A DNA stretch of 64,000 bases from Dechloromonas hankyongensis. Lineage in GTDB: Bacteria > Pseudomonadota > Gammaproteobacteria > Burkholderiales > Rhodocyclaceae. This document shows, piece by piece, positions 39,232-47,804 of this stretch. The notes beneath the pieces were generated by a model. That model was not told the DNA's origin, ran no database searches, and was given only the letters and a program-made list of their open reading frames with translations. Position numbers and translations under genes: made by a program. The stretch spans positions 682,001 to 746,000 of the forward strand of contig NZ_JAKLTN010000001.1 of assembly GCF_022012295.1 (NCBI RefSeq). Reading direction: 5' to 3'. The stretch's first letter is position 1. Every line of letters begins with the position of its first letter.

Positions 39232-39951
39232 TCAGCCGGCCTCGCCGGACCAGGTTACGGCGGCCAGGAACAGGTAGCCGGCGCCGTACACCGTCTTGAT
39301 GAAAGCCGGGCTTTGCGCATCGGGTTCCAGCTTGCGGCGCAGGCGCGAGATGCGGACGTCGATGGCGCGGTCGGTCGGCGCCAGGTCGCGGCTGCCCATC
39401 AGCTTCTCGCGCTGCAGGATGCGGTTCGGGTTGTTGACGAAAACCTTGAGCAATTCCGATTCCGCCGTGCTCAGCGCATGTTCCTCGCCGTTCGGGGCGA
39501 GCAGCCGGTTGTTGCTCAGGTTGAAGCGCCAGCCCCCGAATTCGGCCATCTGGTGGCCGCTCGTCTCGACGCTTTCGCGGCGGCGGACGATGCTGCGCAC
39601 GCGGGCGACCAGTTCGCGCGGTTCGAAGGGCTTCAGCATGTAGTCGTCGGCGCCCAGCTCGAGGCCCATGACCCGGTCGCTGACATGGGCGCGCCCGGTC
39701 AGGATCAGGATGCCGCAGGCCGATTGCGCCCGGACCCGCTGCATGGCCTCGATGCCGTCCATGTCGGGCAGGCCGAGGTCGATGATGCACAGATCGGGGG
39801 CGAGGGTGCGCAGGCGGCGCAGCAGGTCGCCGGCGCTGCGGCACCAGACGGTACGGAAGCCGAAGTCGCCGAGCACCTGCTCGATGATCTTGGCGACGTC
39901 CGGGTCGTCCTCGACGATGGCGATCAGCTTGGCGGTTTCGTTGTCTTTCAT
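39232..39951 (-). CDS. OmpR/PhoB-family response regulator
   Basis: 239 residues. The receiver domain (about 8-120) has the acidic pair in AIVEDDPDV, the phospho-acceptor Asp58 in LCIIDLGLPDMDG, Thr in ILTGRA and Lys in DYMLKPFEP. The C-terminal winged helix (about 138-232) has ALSTAESELLKVFVNNPNRIL, TDRAIDVRISRLRRKLEPD and FIKTVYGAGYLF, typical of OmpR-type DNA binding. Its start overlaps the stop of the upstream 679-residue hybrid kinase by 4 nt, and the large HPt-containing kinase follows, so it is the probable output of one or both. The target genes are not known. Confidence 0.92.
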   Translation of the reverse strand: MKDNETAKLIAIVEDDPDVAKIIEQVLGDFGFRTVWCRSAGDLLRRLRTLAPDLCIIDLGLPDMDGIEAMQRVRAQSACGILILTGRAHVSDRVMGLELGADDYMLKPFEPRELVARVRSIVRRRESVETSGHQMAEFGGWRFNLSNNRLLAPNGEEHALSTAESELLKVFVNNPNRILQREKLMGSRDLAPTDRAIDVRISRLRRKLEPDAQSPAFIKTVYGAGYLFLAAVTWSGEAG

Positions 39952-41987
39952 GGTTTTTCTCGGGTGGCGCGGAGCAGGGCGCGGGCCAGGTCCTGGCGGA
40001 CGAAGGGTTTGGCCAGCACCGGCAGGTCGCTGGCGCCGCCGGTGTCGCCAGCATCGCCACTGTCGGTTTCGTCGGTGTAGCCGCTCATCAGCACGATGCG
40101 CATGTCCGGCCGGCGGCTCAGTATGGATTCGGCCAGCTGCCGGCCGTTGAGGCCGCCAGGCATGATGATGTCGCTGACCACGATGGCGATATCGATGACC
40201 TGCTCGATCATCTCCATCGCCTGGCTGCTGTTTTCGGCTTCGATGACCGGATAGCCGAGGTCGATCAACTGCTGGCGGACGACGCGGCGGACGTTCGGCT
40301 CGTCCTCGACGAGCAGCACCAGTTCGCCGCCCTGCGGCAGGCCGGCCTCGTCGCCGGGCGGCTCGATATCCGGTTCCGGCGTGGTCAGCGGCACCACCAG
40401 CAGCACCGTGGTGCCCTGGCCGGGCTGGCTGTGGATGGCGATGCCGCCGCCGGACTGCTTGGCGAAGCCGTAGGCCATGGCCAGGCCGAGGCCGCTGCCC
40501 AGGCCGAGGCGCTTGGTGGTGAACAGCGGCTCGCAGGCGCGGGCCAGCGTGGCGGCGTCCATGCCGCAGCCGTTGTCGGCGACCTCGATCAGTACGTAAT
40601 GGCCGGGCGGTACGTCGAAGCTCGCGGCGTTGGTAGTCAATTCGACGGCGCGCGCCGCGATGTGCAGGCGGCCGCCGTTCGGCATGGCGTCGCGCGAATT
40701 CAGTGCGAAATTGAGCAGGGCGCTTTCCAGCTGGCCGGGGTCGACCAGGGCGTGCACCGCGGCGGCGCTCAGGTCGGTGGACACGGCGATCGATTCGGGC
40801 AGCGAGCGGCGGACCAGCTTGGCCAGGCTGGCGATCAGCTGGCCGATATCGACCGCCTGCGGTTCCAGCGGCTGCTGGCGCGAGAAGGTGAGCAGGCGCT
40901 TGATCAGCTGCACGCCGCGGCGCGCCGACTGCAGCGCCGGTTCGACGAATTCGTTGACCCCGGCGTCGTCCGGGCGGTGATCCTGCAGGGCGGCCAGGTT
41001 GCCGATGATGACCGTGAGCAGGTTGTTGAAGTCGTGGGCCAGGCCGCCGGTCAGCTGGCCGATGGCTTCCATTTTCTGGGCCTGGACGAGGGCGGCCTGC
41101 ATGCGTTTCTGGGCGGTGATGTCGTGCGAGAAGACGAAGAAGCCTAGCGTCTCGCCGGCGGTGCTGATTTCCGGGACCAGCGTGCTCTGCGCAAAAACCG
41201 TCTGCCCCTGGCGCTGCATCTGGTACTCGTAGGTGACCTGCTGGCCGGACAGGGCGCGCCGCACCGACTCCCTGACCTGGCCGTACACCACCGGGCCGAC
41301 CACGTCGGGCACGGTGCGGCCGGTGACGCCGCCTTCCGGATGGCCGTACCAGTCCGAGTAACCCTTGTTGGCGTACTGGTAGACCTCGTTCTGGTCGACG
41401 TAGCCGATCAGGATGGGAATGGTGTCGTTGATCAGGCGCACGCGGGCTTCGCTGCGCCCCAGCGCGGCGGCGATGCGCTCGTTTTCCTCATTGGCCACGC
41501 GCAGGTTGGCGTTGGCGTTTTCCAGCTGGGCGGTGCGCCGGCGCACCCGCTCGTCGAGCTGGATGTTCTGGTGCTCGGTCAGGTGTTCGATGTAGCGCTG
41601 CTCGGTGACGTCGCTATAGAGCGTGACGAAGCCCCGGTTCGGCAGCGGCTCGCCGCGCAACTGCAGGACCCGGCCGTTCGGGCGCTGGCGCTCGGTGACG
41701 TGCGGCGAAAAATTGCGGGCCGCGGCGACCCGTTCGGCGATCTGCGTTTCGCGGTCGCCCGGCCCGTATTCGCCGCGCTCGGCGTTGTGGCGGATGAAGC
41801 TCGCGAAGGGAGCGCCGACGTAGGCCAGTTCGTCCGGAAATTCCAGCAATTGCAGGAAGGTCCGGTTCCAGGCGACCAGCCGCAAATTGCCGTCGAACAC
41901 GGTGATGCCCTGGTCGAGCAGGTCGAGTCCGGCCTGCAGCATGGCATAGCGCTGGGCGGGATCGGCGGACGGGTTTTCAGCGGACAT
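39948..41987 (-). CDS. Soluble PAS-PAS hybrid histidine kinase with receiver
   Basis: 679 residues without a membrane segment. Two PAS domains (about 12-125 and 185-305) are joined by a coiled coil. The first begins with GLDLLDQGITVFDGNLRL, a PAS type common in such kinases. HisKA has the H box QLTGGLAHDFNNLLTVIIGN (about 318-337), HATPase the GGRLHIAA and GSGLGLAMAYG motifs, and a receiver ends the protein (VLLVEDEPNVRRVV, Asp in IVVSDIIMPGG). It lacks an HPt, unlike the 1212-residue kinase in the same cluster, so phosphate transfer beyond its receiver would need that HPt or another one. It is the first gene of the leftward unit. A 17-bp palindrome lies 40 bp upstream. Confidence 0.9.
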   Translation of the reverse strand: MSAENPSADPAQRYAMLQAGLDLLDQGITVFDGNLRLVAWNRTFLQLLEFPDELAYVGAPFASFIRHNAERGEYGPGDRETQIAERVAAARNFSPHVTERQRPNGRVLQLRGEPLPNRGFVTLYSDVTEQRYIEHLTEHQNIQLDERVRRRTAQLENANANLRVANEENERIAAALGRSEARVRLINDTIPILIGYVDQNEVYQYANKGYSDWYGHPEGGVTGRTVPDVVGPVVYGQVRESVRRALSGQQVTYEYQMQRQGQTVFAQSTLVPEISTAGETLGFFVFSHDITAQKRMQAALVQAQKMEAIGQLTGGLAHDFNNLLTVIIGNLAALQDHRPDDAGVNEFVEPALQSARRGVQLIKRLLTFSRQQPLEPQAVDIGQLIASLAKLVRRSLPESIAVSTDLSAAAVHALVDPGQLESALLNFALNSRDAMPNGGRLHIAARAVELTTNAASFDVPPGHYVLIEVADNGCGMDAATLARACEPLFTTKRLGLGSGLGLAMAYGFAKQSGGGIAIHSQPGQGTTVLLVVPLTTPEPDIEPPGDEAGLPQGGELVLLVEDEPNVRRVVRQQLIDLGYPVIEAENSSQAMEMIEQVIDIAIVVSDIIMPGGLNGRQLAESILSRRPDMRIVLMSGYTDETDSGDAGDTGGASDLPVLAKPFVRQDLARALLRATREKP

Positions 41988-42026
41988 CGGGCGATTCTAG
42001 TGCAGGCGGTGGGGGCGATTCCGGGG

Positions 42027-42043
42027 TGTAACGATTCGTTACA
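42027..42043. promoter_or_regulatory. 17-bp palindrome, candidate operator in divergent intergenic region
   Basis: TGTAACGATTCGTTACA, with two perfect 8-bp arms around a central T. It lies between the leftward kinase gene (start 41987) and the rightward acyl-CoA synthetase gene (start 42194). A second short palindrome, TTGCGCAA, lies at 42056-42063. The binding protein is unknown. Confidence 0.5.
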
Positions 42044-42193
42044 TTCTGCCAATAGTTGCGCAAGAGTGTTTTGCCATTCTCCTGAAAAACCAAAGCACGG
42101 TGATGGGCAAGCAGCACGGATGGATGCCTGAATCGGCAATAACTTGCATCACGAGAACAGCACACTCGGCAAGCAAATGTGAGGAGATTCAAG

Positions 42194-43831
42194 GTGGTTA
42201 ACCCGTATACCGTAGGGCTGGACCGGAATCCGGCCAATTATGTCGCGCTGTCCCCGCTGACCTTCATCGAACGGTCGGCTTTCGTTTATCCCAAACGCGT
42301 TTCCGTCATCCAGGGCGCCCGCCAATATACCTGGAAGGAAAGTTACGAGCGCTCCCGCCAGCTGGCCTCGGCGCTGCAGGGCAGGGGCATCGGCAAGGGC
42401 GACACGGTCGCCGTGATGCTGCCCAACACCGCCGCCATGTTCGAATGCCACTTCGGCGTGCCGATGGCCGGTGCCGTGCTCAATACCCTGAACACCCGCC
42501 TCGACGCCGAAGCCATCGCCTTCATGCTGGCCCACGGCGAAGCCAAGGTGCTGATCACCGACCTCGAGTTCTCCAAGGTCGTCAAGGCGGCGCTGGAGCT
42601 GCTCGACGGCCCCAAGCCGCTGGTCATCGACAGCCTCGACCCGGACTACACCGAGGGTGAAAAGCTGGGCGAGAAGGACTACGAGGCCTTCCTGAACGAA
42701 GGCTCGCCCGATTTCGCCTGGCAGCTGCCGGCCGACGAGTGGGACGCCATCGCCCTGAACTACACCTCGGGCACCACCGGCAACCCGAAGGGTGTGGTCT
42801 ACCATCACCGCGGCGCCTACCTGAACTCGGCCTCCAACATCATTTCCTGGGGCATGCCACCGCATGCGGTCTATCTGTGGACCCTGCCGATGTTCCATTG
42901 CAACGGCTGGTGCTTCCCCTGGACCCTGGCGGCCAATGCCGGGACCAGCGTCTGCCTGCGCAAGGTCGATCCGGCCATCATTTTCGGCCTGATCAAGGAA
43001 CACACGGTGACCCACATGTGCGGCGCGCCCATCGTGTACGGCATGCTGATCAACGCCCCGGAAACACTGCGCGCCGGCATCGCCCACACGGTCAACGGCC
43101 TGATCGCCGGCGCTGCACCGCCGGCCGCGATCATTGAGGGCGCCCAGCGCATGGGCTTCAACATCACCCATGTGTACGGCCTGACCGAGACCTACGGCCC
43201 GGCTTCCGTCTGCGCCAAGCAGCCGGAATGGGACAAGCTGCCGATCGACCTGCAGGCTGCCCGCAACGGCCGCCAAGGCGTGCGCTACCACATGCAGGAC
43301 GCGATCGCTGTGCTCGATCCGGTCTCCATGGAACCTGTGCCCTGGGACGGCGAGACGATGGGCGAGATCATGTTCCGCGGCAACCTGGTCATGAAGGGCT
43401 ACCTGAAGAACGCCAAGGCCACCGAGGAATCCTTCGCCGGCGGCTGGTTCCATACCGGCGACCTGGCGGTCGTCCATAGCGACGGCTACGTCAAGATCAA
43501 GGATCGCTCCAAGGACGTGATCATTTCCGGCGGCGAGAACATTTCGTCGCTGGAAGTCGAGGACGTGCTCTACCGCCACCCGGCAGTCATCGCCGCTGCC
43601 GTCGTCGCCAAACCCGACGAGAAGTGGGGCGAGGTGCCGGCCGCCTTCATCGAACTGAAGGACGGCGCCACCTGCAGCGAGGCCGACATCGTCGAGCACT
43701 GCCGCGGTCATCTGGCCCGCTTCAAGGTGCCCAAGCAGGTCGTCTTCGGTGCCCTGCCCAAGACCTCGACCGGCAAGATTCAGAAATACGTGTTGCGCCA
43801 GCACGCCCAATCGACGCTGGCCATTGAGTAG
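42194..43831 (+). CDS. Acyl-CoA synthetase (AMP-forming, DmdB-like)
   Basis: 545 residues from GTG 42194, with AGGAG at 42181-42185; the frame extends 15 nt upstream over that ribosome site and is not used. It activates a carboxylic acid to acyl-CoA through an acyl-adenylate. The AMP-binding loop is YTSGTTGNPKGV (about residue 195), the A5 region VYGLTETYGPAS (about 328), the hinge TGDLAVVHSDGYVKIKDRSKD (about 422-442) and the catalytic Lys in PKTSTGKIQK near the end. The paired acyl-CoA dehydrogenase downstream suggests degradation of a short or medium-chain acid; resemblance to methylmercaptopropionate ligase (DmdB) is by gene pairing and length. The substrate is not determined. Confidence 0.88.
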   Translation: MVNPYTVGLDRNPANYVALSPLTFIERSAFVYPKRVSVIQGARQYTWKESYERSRQLASALQGRGIGKGDTVAVMLPNTAAMFECHFGVPMAGAVLNTLNTRLDAEAIAFMLAHGEAKVLITDLEFSKVVKAALELLDGPKPLVIDSLDPDYTEGEKLGEKDYEAFLNEGSPDFAWQLPADEWDAIALNYTSGTTGNPKGVVYHHRGAYLNSASNIISWGMPPHAVYLWTLPMFHCNGWCFPWTLAANAGTSVCLRKVDPAIIFGLIKEHTVTHMCGAPIVYGMLINAPETLRAGIAHTVNGLIAGAAPPAAIIEGAQRMGFNITHVYGLTETYGPASVCAKQPEWDKLPIDLQAARNGRQGVRYHMQDAIAVLDPVSMEPVPWDGETMGEIMFRGNLVMKGYLKNAKATEESFAGGWFHTGDLAVVHSDGYVKIKDRSKDVIISGGENISSLEVEDVLYRHPAVIAAAVVAKPDEKWGEVPAAFIELKDGATCSEADIVEHCRGHLARFKVPKQVVFGALPKTSTGKIQKYVLRQHAQSTLAIE

Positions 43832-43844
43832 TTTCCCTTGCGTG

Positions 43845-43879
43845 CTCGCACCTGAACTTCGGTGCGGGCGCCTTTTTTT
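43845..43879 (+). terminator. Hairpin with T-tract between acyl-CoA synthetase and dehydrogenase genes
   Basis: CTCGCACC and GGTGCGGG form a stem with one wobble pair around an 8-nt loop, followed by CGCC and seven T. It may reduce read-through from the synthetase into the dehydrogenase gene. Confidence 0.55.
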
Positions 43880-43895
43880 CTGACAAGGAATCCCC

Positions 43896-45674
43896 ATGAG
43901 TACCTACATCGCCCCGCTGCGCGACATGACCTTCATCCTGAACGAAATCGCCGGCCTCGAAGAAATCTGTGCCCTGCCGGGTAACGAGGAATGCTCCGTC
44001 GAACTGGTCGAATCCATCCTCGACGAAGCGTCCAAGTTCGCCACTGGCGTGCTCGACCCGATCAACCGGGGCGGCGACACCACCGGTTCGGTGTGCAAGG
44101 ACGGCGTGGTGACCACTGCGCCGGGCTTCAAGGACGCCTACAAGCTGTTCTGCGAAACCGGCTGGAACGCCATGCCCTTCTCGCCGGAATTCGGCGGCCA
44201 GGGCCTGCCCGCTGCCGTCACCATGGCGGTCAATGAAATGTGGAAGTCGGCCAACATGGCTTTCGCGCTGTGCCCGATGCTGACCGGCGGCGCCATCGAA
44301 GCTATCGCCCACCACGCCTCCGACGAACTGAAGCAGAAATACCTGCCGAAGATGGTCGAAGGCACGTGGACCGGCACCATGAACCTGACCGAGCCGAACG
44401 CCGGCTCCGATCTCGCCGCGATCAGCACCAAGGCCAAGGCGGTCGGCGACGGAACCTATCTGGTGACCGGCACCAAGATCTTCATCACCTGGGGCGAGAA
44501 CGACTGCGCCGAGAACATCGTCCACCTCGTGCTGGCCCGCCTGCCGGATGCCCCGCCGGGACTGAAGGGCATCTCGCTGTTCCTGGTGCCCAAGTTCCTG
44601 GTCAATGACGACGGTTCGCTCGGCGCCCGCAACGATCTGATCTGCGCCTCCATCGAGCACAAGCTCGGTATCCACGGCAGCCCGACGGCGGTCATGTCCT
44701 ACGGCGAGAAGGAAGGCGCCATCGGCTACCTGATCGGCGAAGAGAACAAGGGCGTCGGCTACATGTTCACGATGATGAACCACGCCCGCGTCAATGTCGG
44801 CCTGGAAGGCGTCGGCATCGCCGAGCGCGCCTACCAGCACGCCCTGTGGTACGCCCGCGAACGCGTGCAGGGTAAGATCGTCGGCGACACCGGCAGCGAC
44901 AAGAAGACCATCCTGCACCATCCGGATGTCCGCCGCCTGCTGATGGACGTCAAGTCGCGCACCGAAGCCATGCGCACCCTGGCCTATTACGCCGCCGCCC
45001 AGATCGACAAGGCGCACGCCGGCGATGCCGCCGCGCAGGCCCGCATCGACCTGCTGACGCCGGTGGTCAAGGGCTGGAGCACGGAGCAGGGCGTCGAACT
45101 GTCGTCCACCGCGCTGCAGGTCTTCGGCGGCGTCGGCTTCGTCGAGGAAACCGGCGCCGCGCAGTACTACCGCGATTCGCGCATCACGACCATCTACGAA
45201 GGCACGACGGCGATCCAGGCCAACGACCTGGTCGGCCGCAAGCTGGCCCGCGAAAAGGTGCCGGGCGCTGCGATGAAGGCACTGCTCGCCGAGATGGCGG
45301 CTACCGCCCAGTCGCTGGAAGGCCAGGCCGCGCTGGCCGGTATCGCCGGCAACCTGAAGAGCGGCATCGCCGCGCTGACCAAGGCGGCCGACTGGATTCT
45401 CGCCACTTACGAAGCCGATCCGCAGGCCGTGCATGCCGGGTCGGTGCCCTTCCTGAAGTTGACCGGCATCGTCGTCGGCGGCTGGCTGATGGCCAAGTCC
45501 GCCGCGGTCGCTGCCCAGCGCCTGGCCGACGGCAGCGACGACGTCTATTACACCGCCAAGCTGGCGACGGCCGATTTCTTCGCCGCCCACCAGCTGCCGT
45601 TCGCCGCCGCCTATGCCGCGGAAGTGACCGGCGGTGCCGCGTCGGCGTTGGGTCTGGAAGAAAAACTGTTCTAA
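43896..45674 (+). CDS. Acyl-CoA dehydrogenase (DmdC-like, about 590 residues)
   Basis: 592 residues, the longer class with extra N- and C-terminal domains. It oxidises an acyl-CoA at the alpha-beta bond and passes electrons to ETF. Recognisable are the substrate/FAD segment MNLTEPNAGSDLAAIS (about residue 160), ITWGENDCAENIVHLVLARL, the central MNHARVNVGLEGVGIAERAY (about 290) and the FAD-binding VFGGVGFVEETGAAQYYRD with YEGTTAIQANDL (about 410-445). The catalytic Glu is likely the one in YEGTT; this is from family knowledge. AAGGAA precedes the ATG. It sits between the acyl-CoA synthetase and ETF-QO genes. Confidence 0.9.
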   Translation: MSTYIAPLRDMTFILNEIAGLEEICALPGNEECSVELVESILDEASKFATGVLDPINRGGDTTGSVCKDGVVTTAPGFKDAYKLFCETGWNAMPFSPEFGGQGLPAAVTMAVNEMWKSANMAFALCPMLTGGAIEAIAHHASDELKQKYLPKMVEGTWTGTMNLTEPNAGSDLAAISTKAKAVGDGTYLVTGTKIFITWGENDCAENIVHLVLARLPDAPPGLKGISLFLVPKFLVNDDGSLGARNDLICASIEHKLGIHGSPTAVMSYGEKEGAIGYLIGEENKGVGYMFTMMNHARVNVGLEGVGIAERAYQHALWYARERVQGKIVGDTGSDKKTILHHPDVRRLLMDVKSRTEAMRTLAYYAAAQIDKAHAGDAAAQARIDLLTPVVKGWSTEQGVELSSTALQVFGGVGFVEETGAAQYYRDSRITTIYEGTTAIQANDLVGRKLAREKVPGAAMKALLAEMAATAQSLEGQAALAGIAGNLKSGIAALTKAADWILATYEADPQAVHAGSVPFLKLTGIVVGGWLMAKSAAVAAQRLADGSDDVYYTAKLATADFFAAHQLPFAAAYAAEVTGGAASALGLEEKLF

Positions 45675-45691
45675 GAAAAACGCCCGGCAAT

Positions 45692-45719
45692 CGTCATCCC
45701 CGCCGGCGCGGGGATGACG
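45692..45719. repeat. REP-like palindromic element
   Basis: A perfect 12-bp inverted repeat, CGTCATCCCCGC and GCGGGGATGACG, around a CGGC loop, between the dehydrogenase and ETF-QO genes. It resembles the GTCATTCCCGC-type dispersed palindromes common in betaproteobacteria. There is no T-tract, so it is not a typical terminator. Confidence 0.6.
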
Positions 45720-45741
45720 CAACGGCGACAAAGGAGACAAC

Positions 45742-47379
45742 ATGCGTACTGATCGCGATGCAATGGAATACGACGTCGTGATCGTCGGCGGCGGCCCGTC
45801 CGGGCTGTCGGTGGCGATCCGGCTCAAGCAGCTGGCCGCGCAGGCCGGCAAGGAAGTCTCGGTCTGCCTGCTGGAGAAGGGCTCGGAAATCGGCGCCCAT
45901 ATCCTGTCCGGTGCCGTGCTGGAGCCGCATGCCCTGCAGGAATTGATCCCCGACTGGCGGGAACGCGGTGCGCCGCTCAACACGCCGGCCGGCGAAGACA
46001 AGCTGCTGTTCCTGACCGAAGCGGGCGCTCATAAACTGCCGACGCCGCCGCAAATGGCCAACCACGGCAACTACATCATCAGCTTGGGCAACTTCTGCCG
46101 CTGGCTGGGCGAGCAGGCCGAGGGCCTGGGCGTCGAGATCTACCCCGGCTTTGCCGCCGCCGAAGTGCTCTACCACGAGGACGGCTCGGTCAAGGGCGTC
46201 GCCACCGGCGACCTCGGCATCGGCAAGGACGGCCAGCCCGGCCATAACTTCCAGCCGGGTATGGAACTGCACGCCCGCCAGACCATCTTTGCCGAAGGCT
46301 GCCGCGGTTCGCTGACCAAGGAACTGTGGGCCAAATTCAACTTGCGCGACGGTGTCGATCCGCAAACCTACGGCATCGGCATCAAGGAGCTGTGGGAAAT
46401 CGATCCGGCCAAGCACCAGCCGGGGCTGATCGTGCATACCGTCGGCTGGCCGCTGCAATCCGACACCTACGGCGGCTCCTTCCTCTACCACCTGGAGAAC
46501 AACCTGGTGGCGGTCGGCATGGTGGTCGGCCTCGACTACAAGAACCCGTGGCTGTCGCCCTACGAGGAATTCCAGCGCTACAAGACGCACCCGGCTATCC
46601 GCGGCACCTTCGAAGGCGCCCGCCGCATCTCCTACGGTGCCCGCGCCCTGTCCGAAGGTGGCTACCAGTCGGTGCCCAAGCTGCATTTCCCGGGCGGCCT
46701 GCTGGTCGGCGACACCGCCGGCTTCCTCAACGTGCCGAAGATCAAGGGCACGCACATGGCCATGGAGTCCGGCATCGTCGCCGCCAAGGCGGTGTTCGAG
46801 CACCTGTTCAAGGACAACGCCGGGGCCGAGGTCACGGCATACGGCGAGCAGATCAAGCAGAGCTGGCTGTGGGCCGAGCTGTACAAGGTGCGCAACATCC
46901 GCCCGGCTTTCAAGTGGGGCCTGTGGGGCGCGCTGGCCTACGGCGCCATCGACACCTACGTGTTCGGCGGCAAGGCGCCGTGGACCCTGCGTCACCACGA
47001 CGACCACACGCAGTTGGGCGACAAGAACAGCCATCCGAAAATCGACTATCCGAAGCCGGACGGCAAGCTGACCTTCGACCGCCTGTCCTCCGTTTTCCTG
47101 TCGGCGACCAACCACGAGGAAAACCAGCAGACGCACCTGCGCCTGAAGGACGAAAGCGTCGCCATCAGCATCAACTACGCCAGGTACGGCGCGCCGGAAA
47201 CGCGTTATTGCCCGGCCGGGGTGTACGAAATCCTCGGCGAGGACGAAGGCCAGCCACGGCTGCAGATCAACGGCCAGAACTGCCTGCACTGCAAGACCTG
47301 CGACATCAAGGACCCGACCCAGAACATCACGTGGACGGTGCCGGAAGGTGGCGGTGGGCCGAACTATCCAAACATGTAG
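45742..47379 (+). CDS. Electron transfer flavoprotein-ubiquinone oxidoreductase
   Basis: 545 residues, full length. It takes electrons from reduced ETF and reduces ubiquinone at the inner membrane. The FAD fold is VVIVGGGPSGLSVAIRLK (about residues 12-29), conserved LEKGSEIGAHILSGAVLEP follows, the quinone region includes GGYQSVPKLHFPGGLLVGDTAGF, and the C-terminal 4Fe-4S ferredoxin-like part has CPAGVYE and NCLHCKTCDIKDP. It fits the upstream acyl-CoA dehydrogenase, which donates electrons through ETF; the ETF subunits are not in this window. AAGGAGA precedes the ATG. 110 nt separate it from the next gene. Confidence 0.94.
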   Translation: MRTDRDAMEYDVVIVGGGPSGLSVAIRLKQLAAQAGKEVSVCLLEKGSEIGAHILSGAVLEPHALQELIPDWRERGAPLNTPAGEDKLLFLTEAGAHKLPTPPQMANHGNYIISLGNFCRWLGEQAEGLGVEIYPGFAAAEVLYHEDGSVKGVATGDLGIGKDGQPGHNFQPGMELHARQTIFAEGCRGSLTKELWAKFNLRDGVDPQTYGIGIKELWEIDPAKHQPGLIVHTVGWPLQSDTYGGSFLYHLENNLVAVGMVVGLDYKNPWLSPYEEFQRYKTHPAIRGTFEGARRISYGARALSEGGYQSVPKLHFPGGLLVGDTAGFLNVPKIKGTHMAMESGIVAAKAVFEHLFKDNAGAEVTAYGEQIKQSWLWAELYKVRNIRPAFKWGLWGALAYGAIDTYVFGGKAPWTLRHHDDHTQLGDKNSHPKIDYPKPDGKLTFDRLSSVFLSATNHEENQQTHLRLKDESVAISINYARYGAPETRYCPAGVYEILGEDEGQPRLQINGQNCLHCKTCDIKDPTQNITWTVPEGGGGPNYPNM

Positions 47380-47489
47380 GACCCGACAGGGCGCTTCCGG
47401 TCTGGCCGGGGCGTCCCGTCAAAACCAATAAAACCAAGAGAACAGCAAGCAGCATTCCTTTCCATTCATCGGAGTTTCGAGGAGGATTC

Positions 47490-47804
47490 ATGTCTCAACA
47501 AAATATTCACGCGAAGATCCGGAGCAATCCGAAATTCGCCGAGATGGTCGGCAAGCGCACCCGCTTCGCCATCATCCTGTCGCTCGTCGTGCTGGTGCCG
47601 TACTACGCCTTCATGATGATTACCGCTTTCCATCCGTCCCTGCTCGCCCAGCCGCTGGCCGAAGGCGGTGTGATGACTGTCGGCTGGCCGGTTGCTGCCG
47701 TGCTGGTCGTCGGCGGCTGGCTGCTGACCGGCATCTACATCCGTCGTGCCAACGGCGAATTCGACGACCTGAACCAGCAGATCCTGCAGGAGGCACGCAA
47801 ATGA
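47490..47804 (+). CDS. DUF485 membrane protein (YjcH-like, partner of ActP)
   Basis: 104 residues from ATG 47490 with GGAGG directly upstream; the frame extends back into ETF-QO but that part is not used. Two membrane helices (about residues 26-48 and 60-84) and the family start with [18 protein letters not shown] are present, ending in a hydrophilic tail [15 protein letters not shown]485 genes almost always precede actP-type symporter genes. Here the stop overlaps the actP start (ATGA), so co-translation is expected. It probably assists the symporter; the exact role is unknown. Confidence 0.9.
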   Translation: MSQQNIHAKIRSNPKFAEMVGKRTRFAIILSLVVLVPYYAFMMITAFHPSLLAQPLAEGGVMTVGWPVAAVLVVGGWLLTGIYIRRANGEFDDLNQQILQEARK

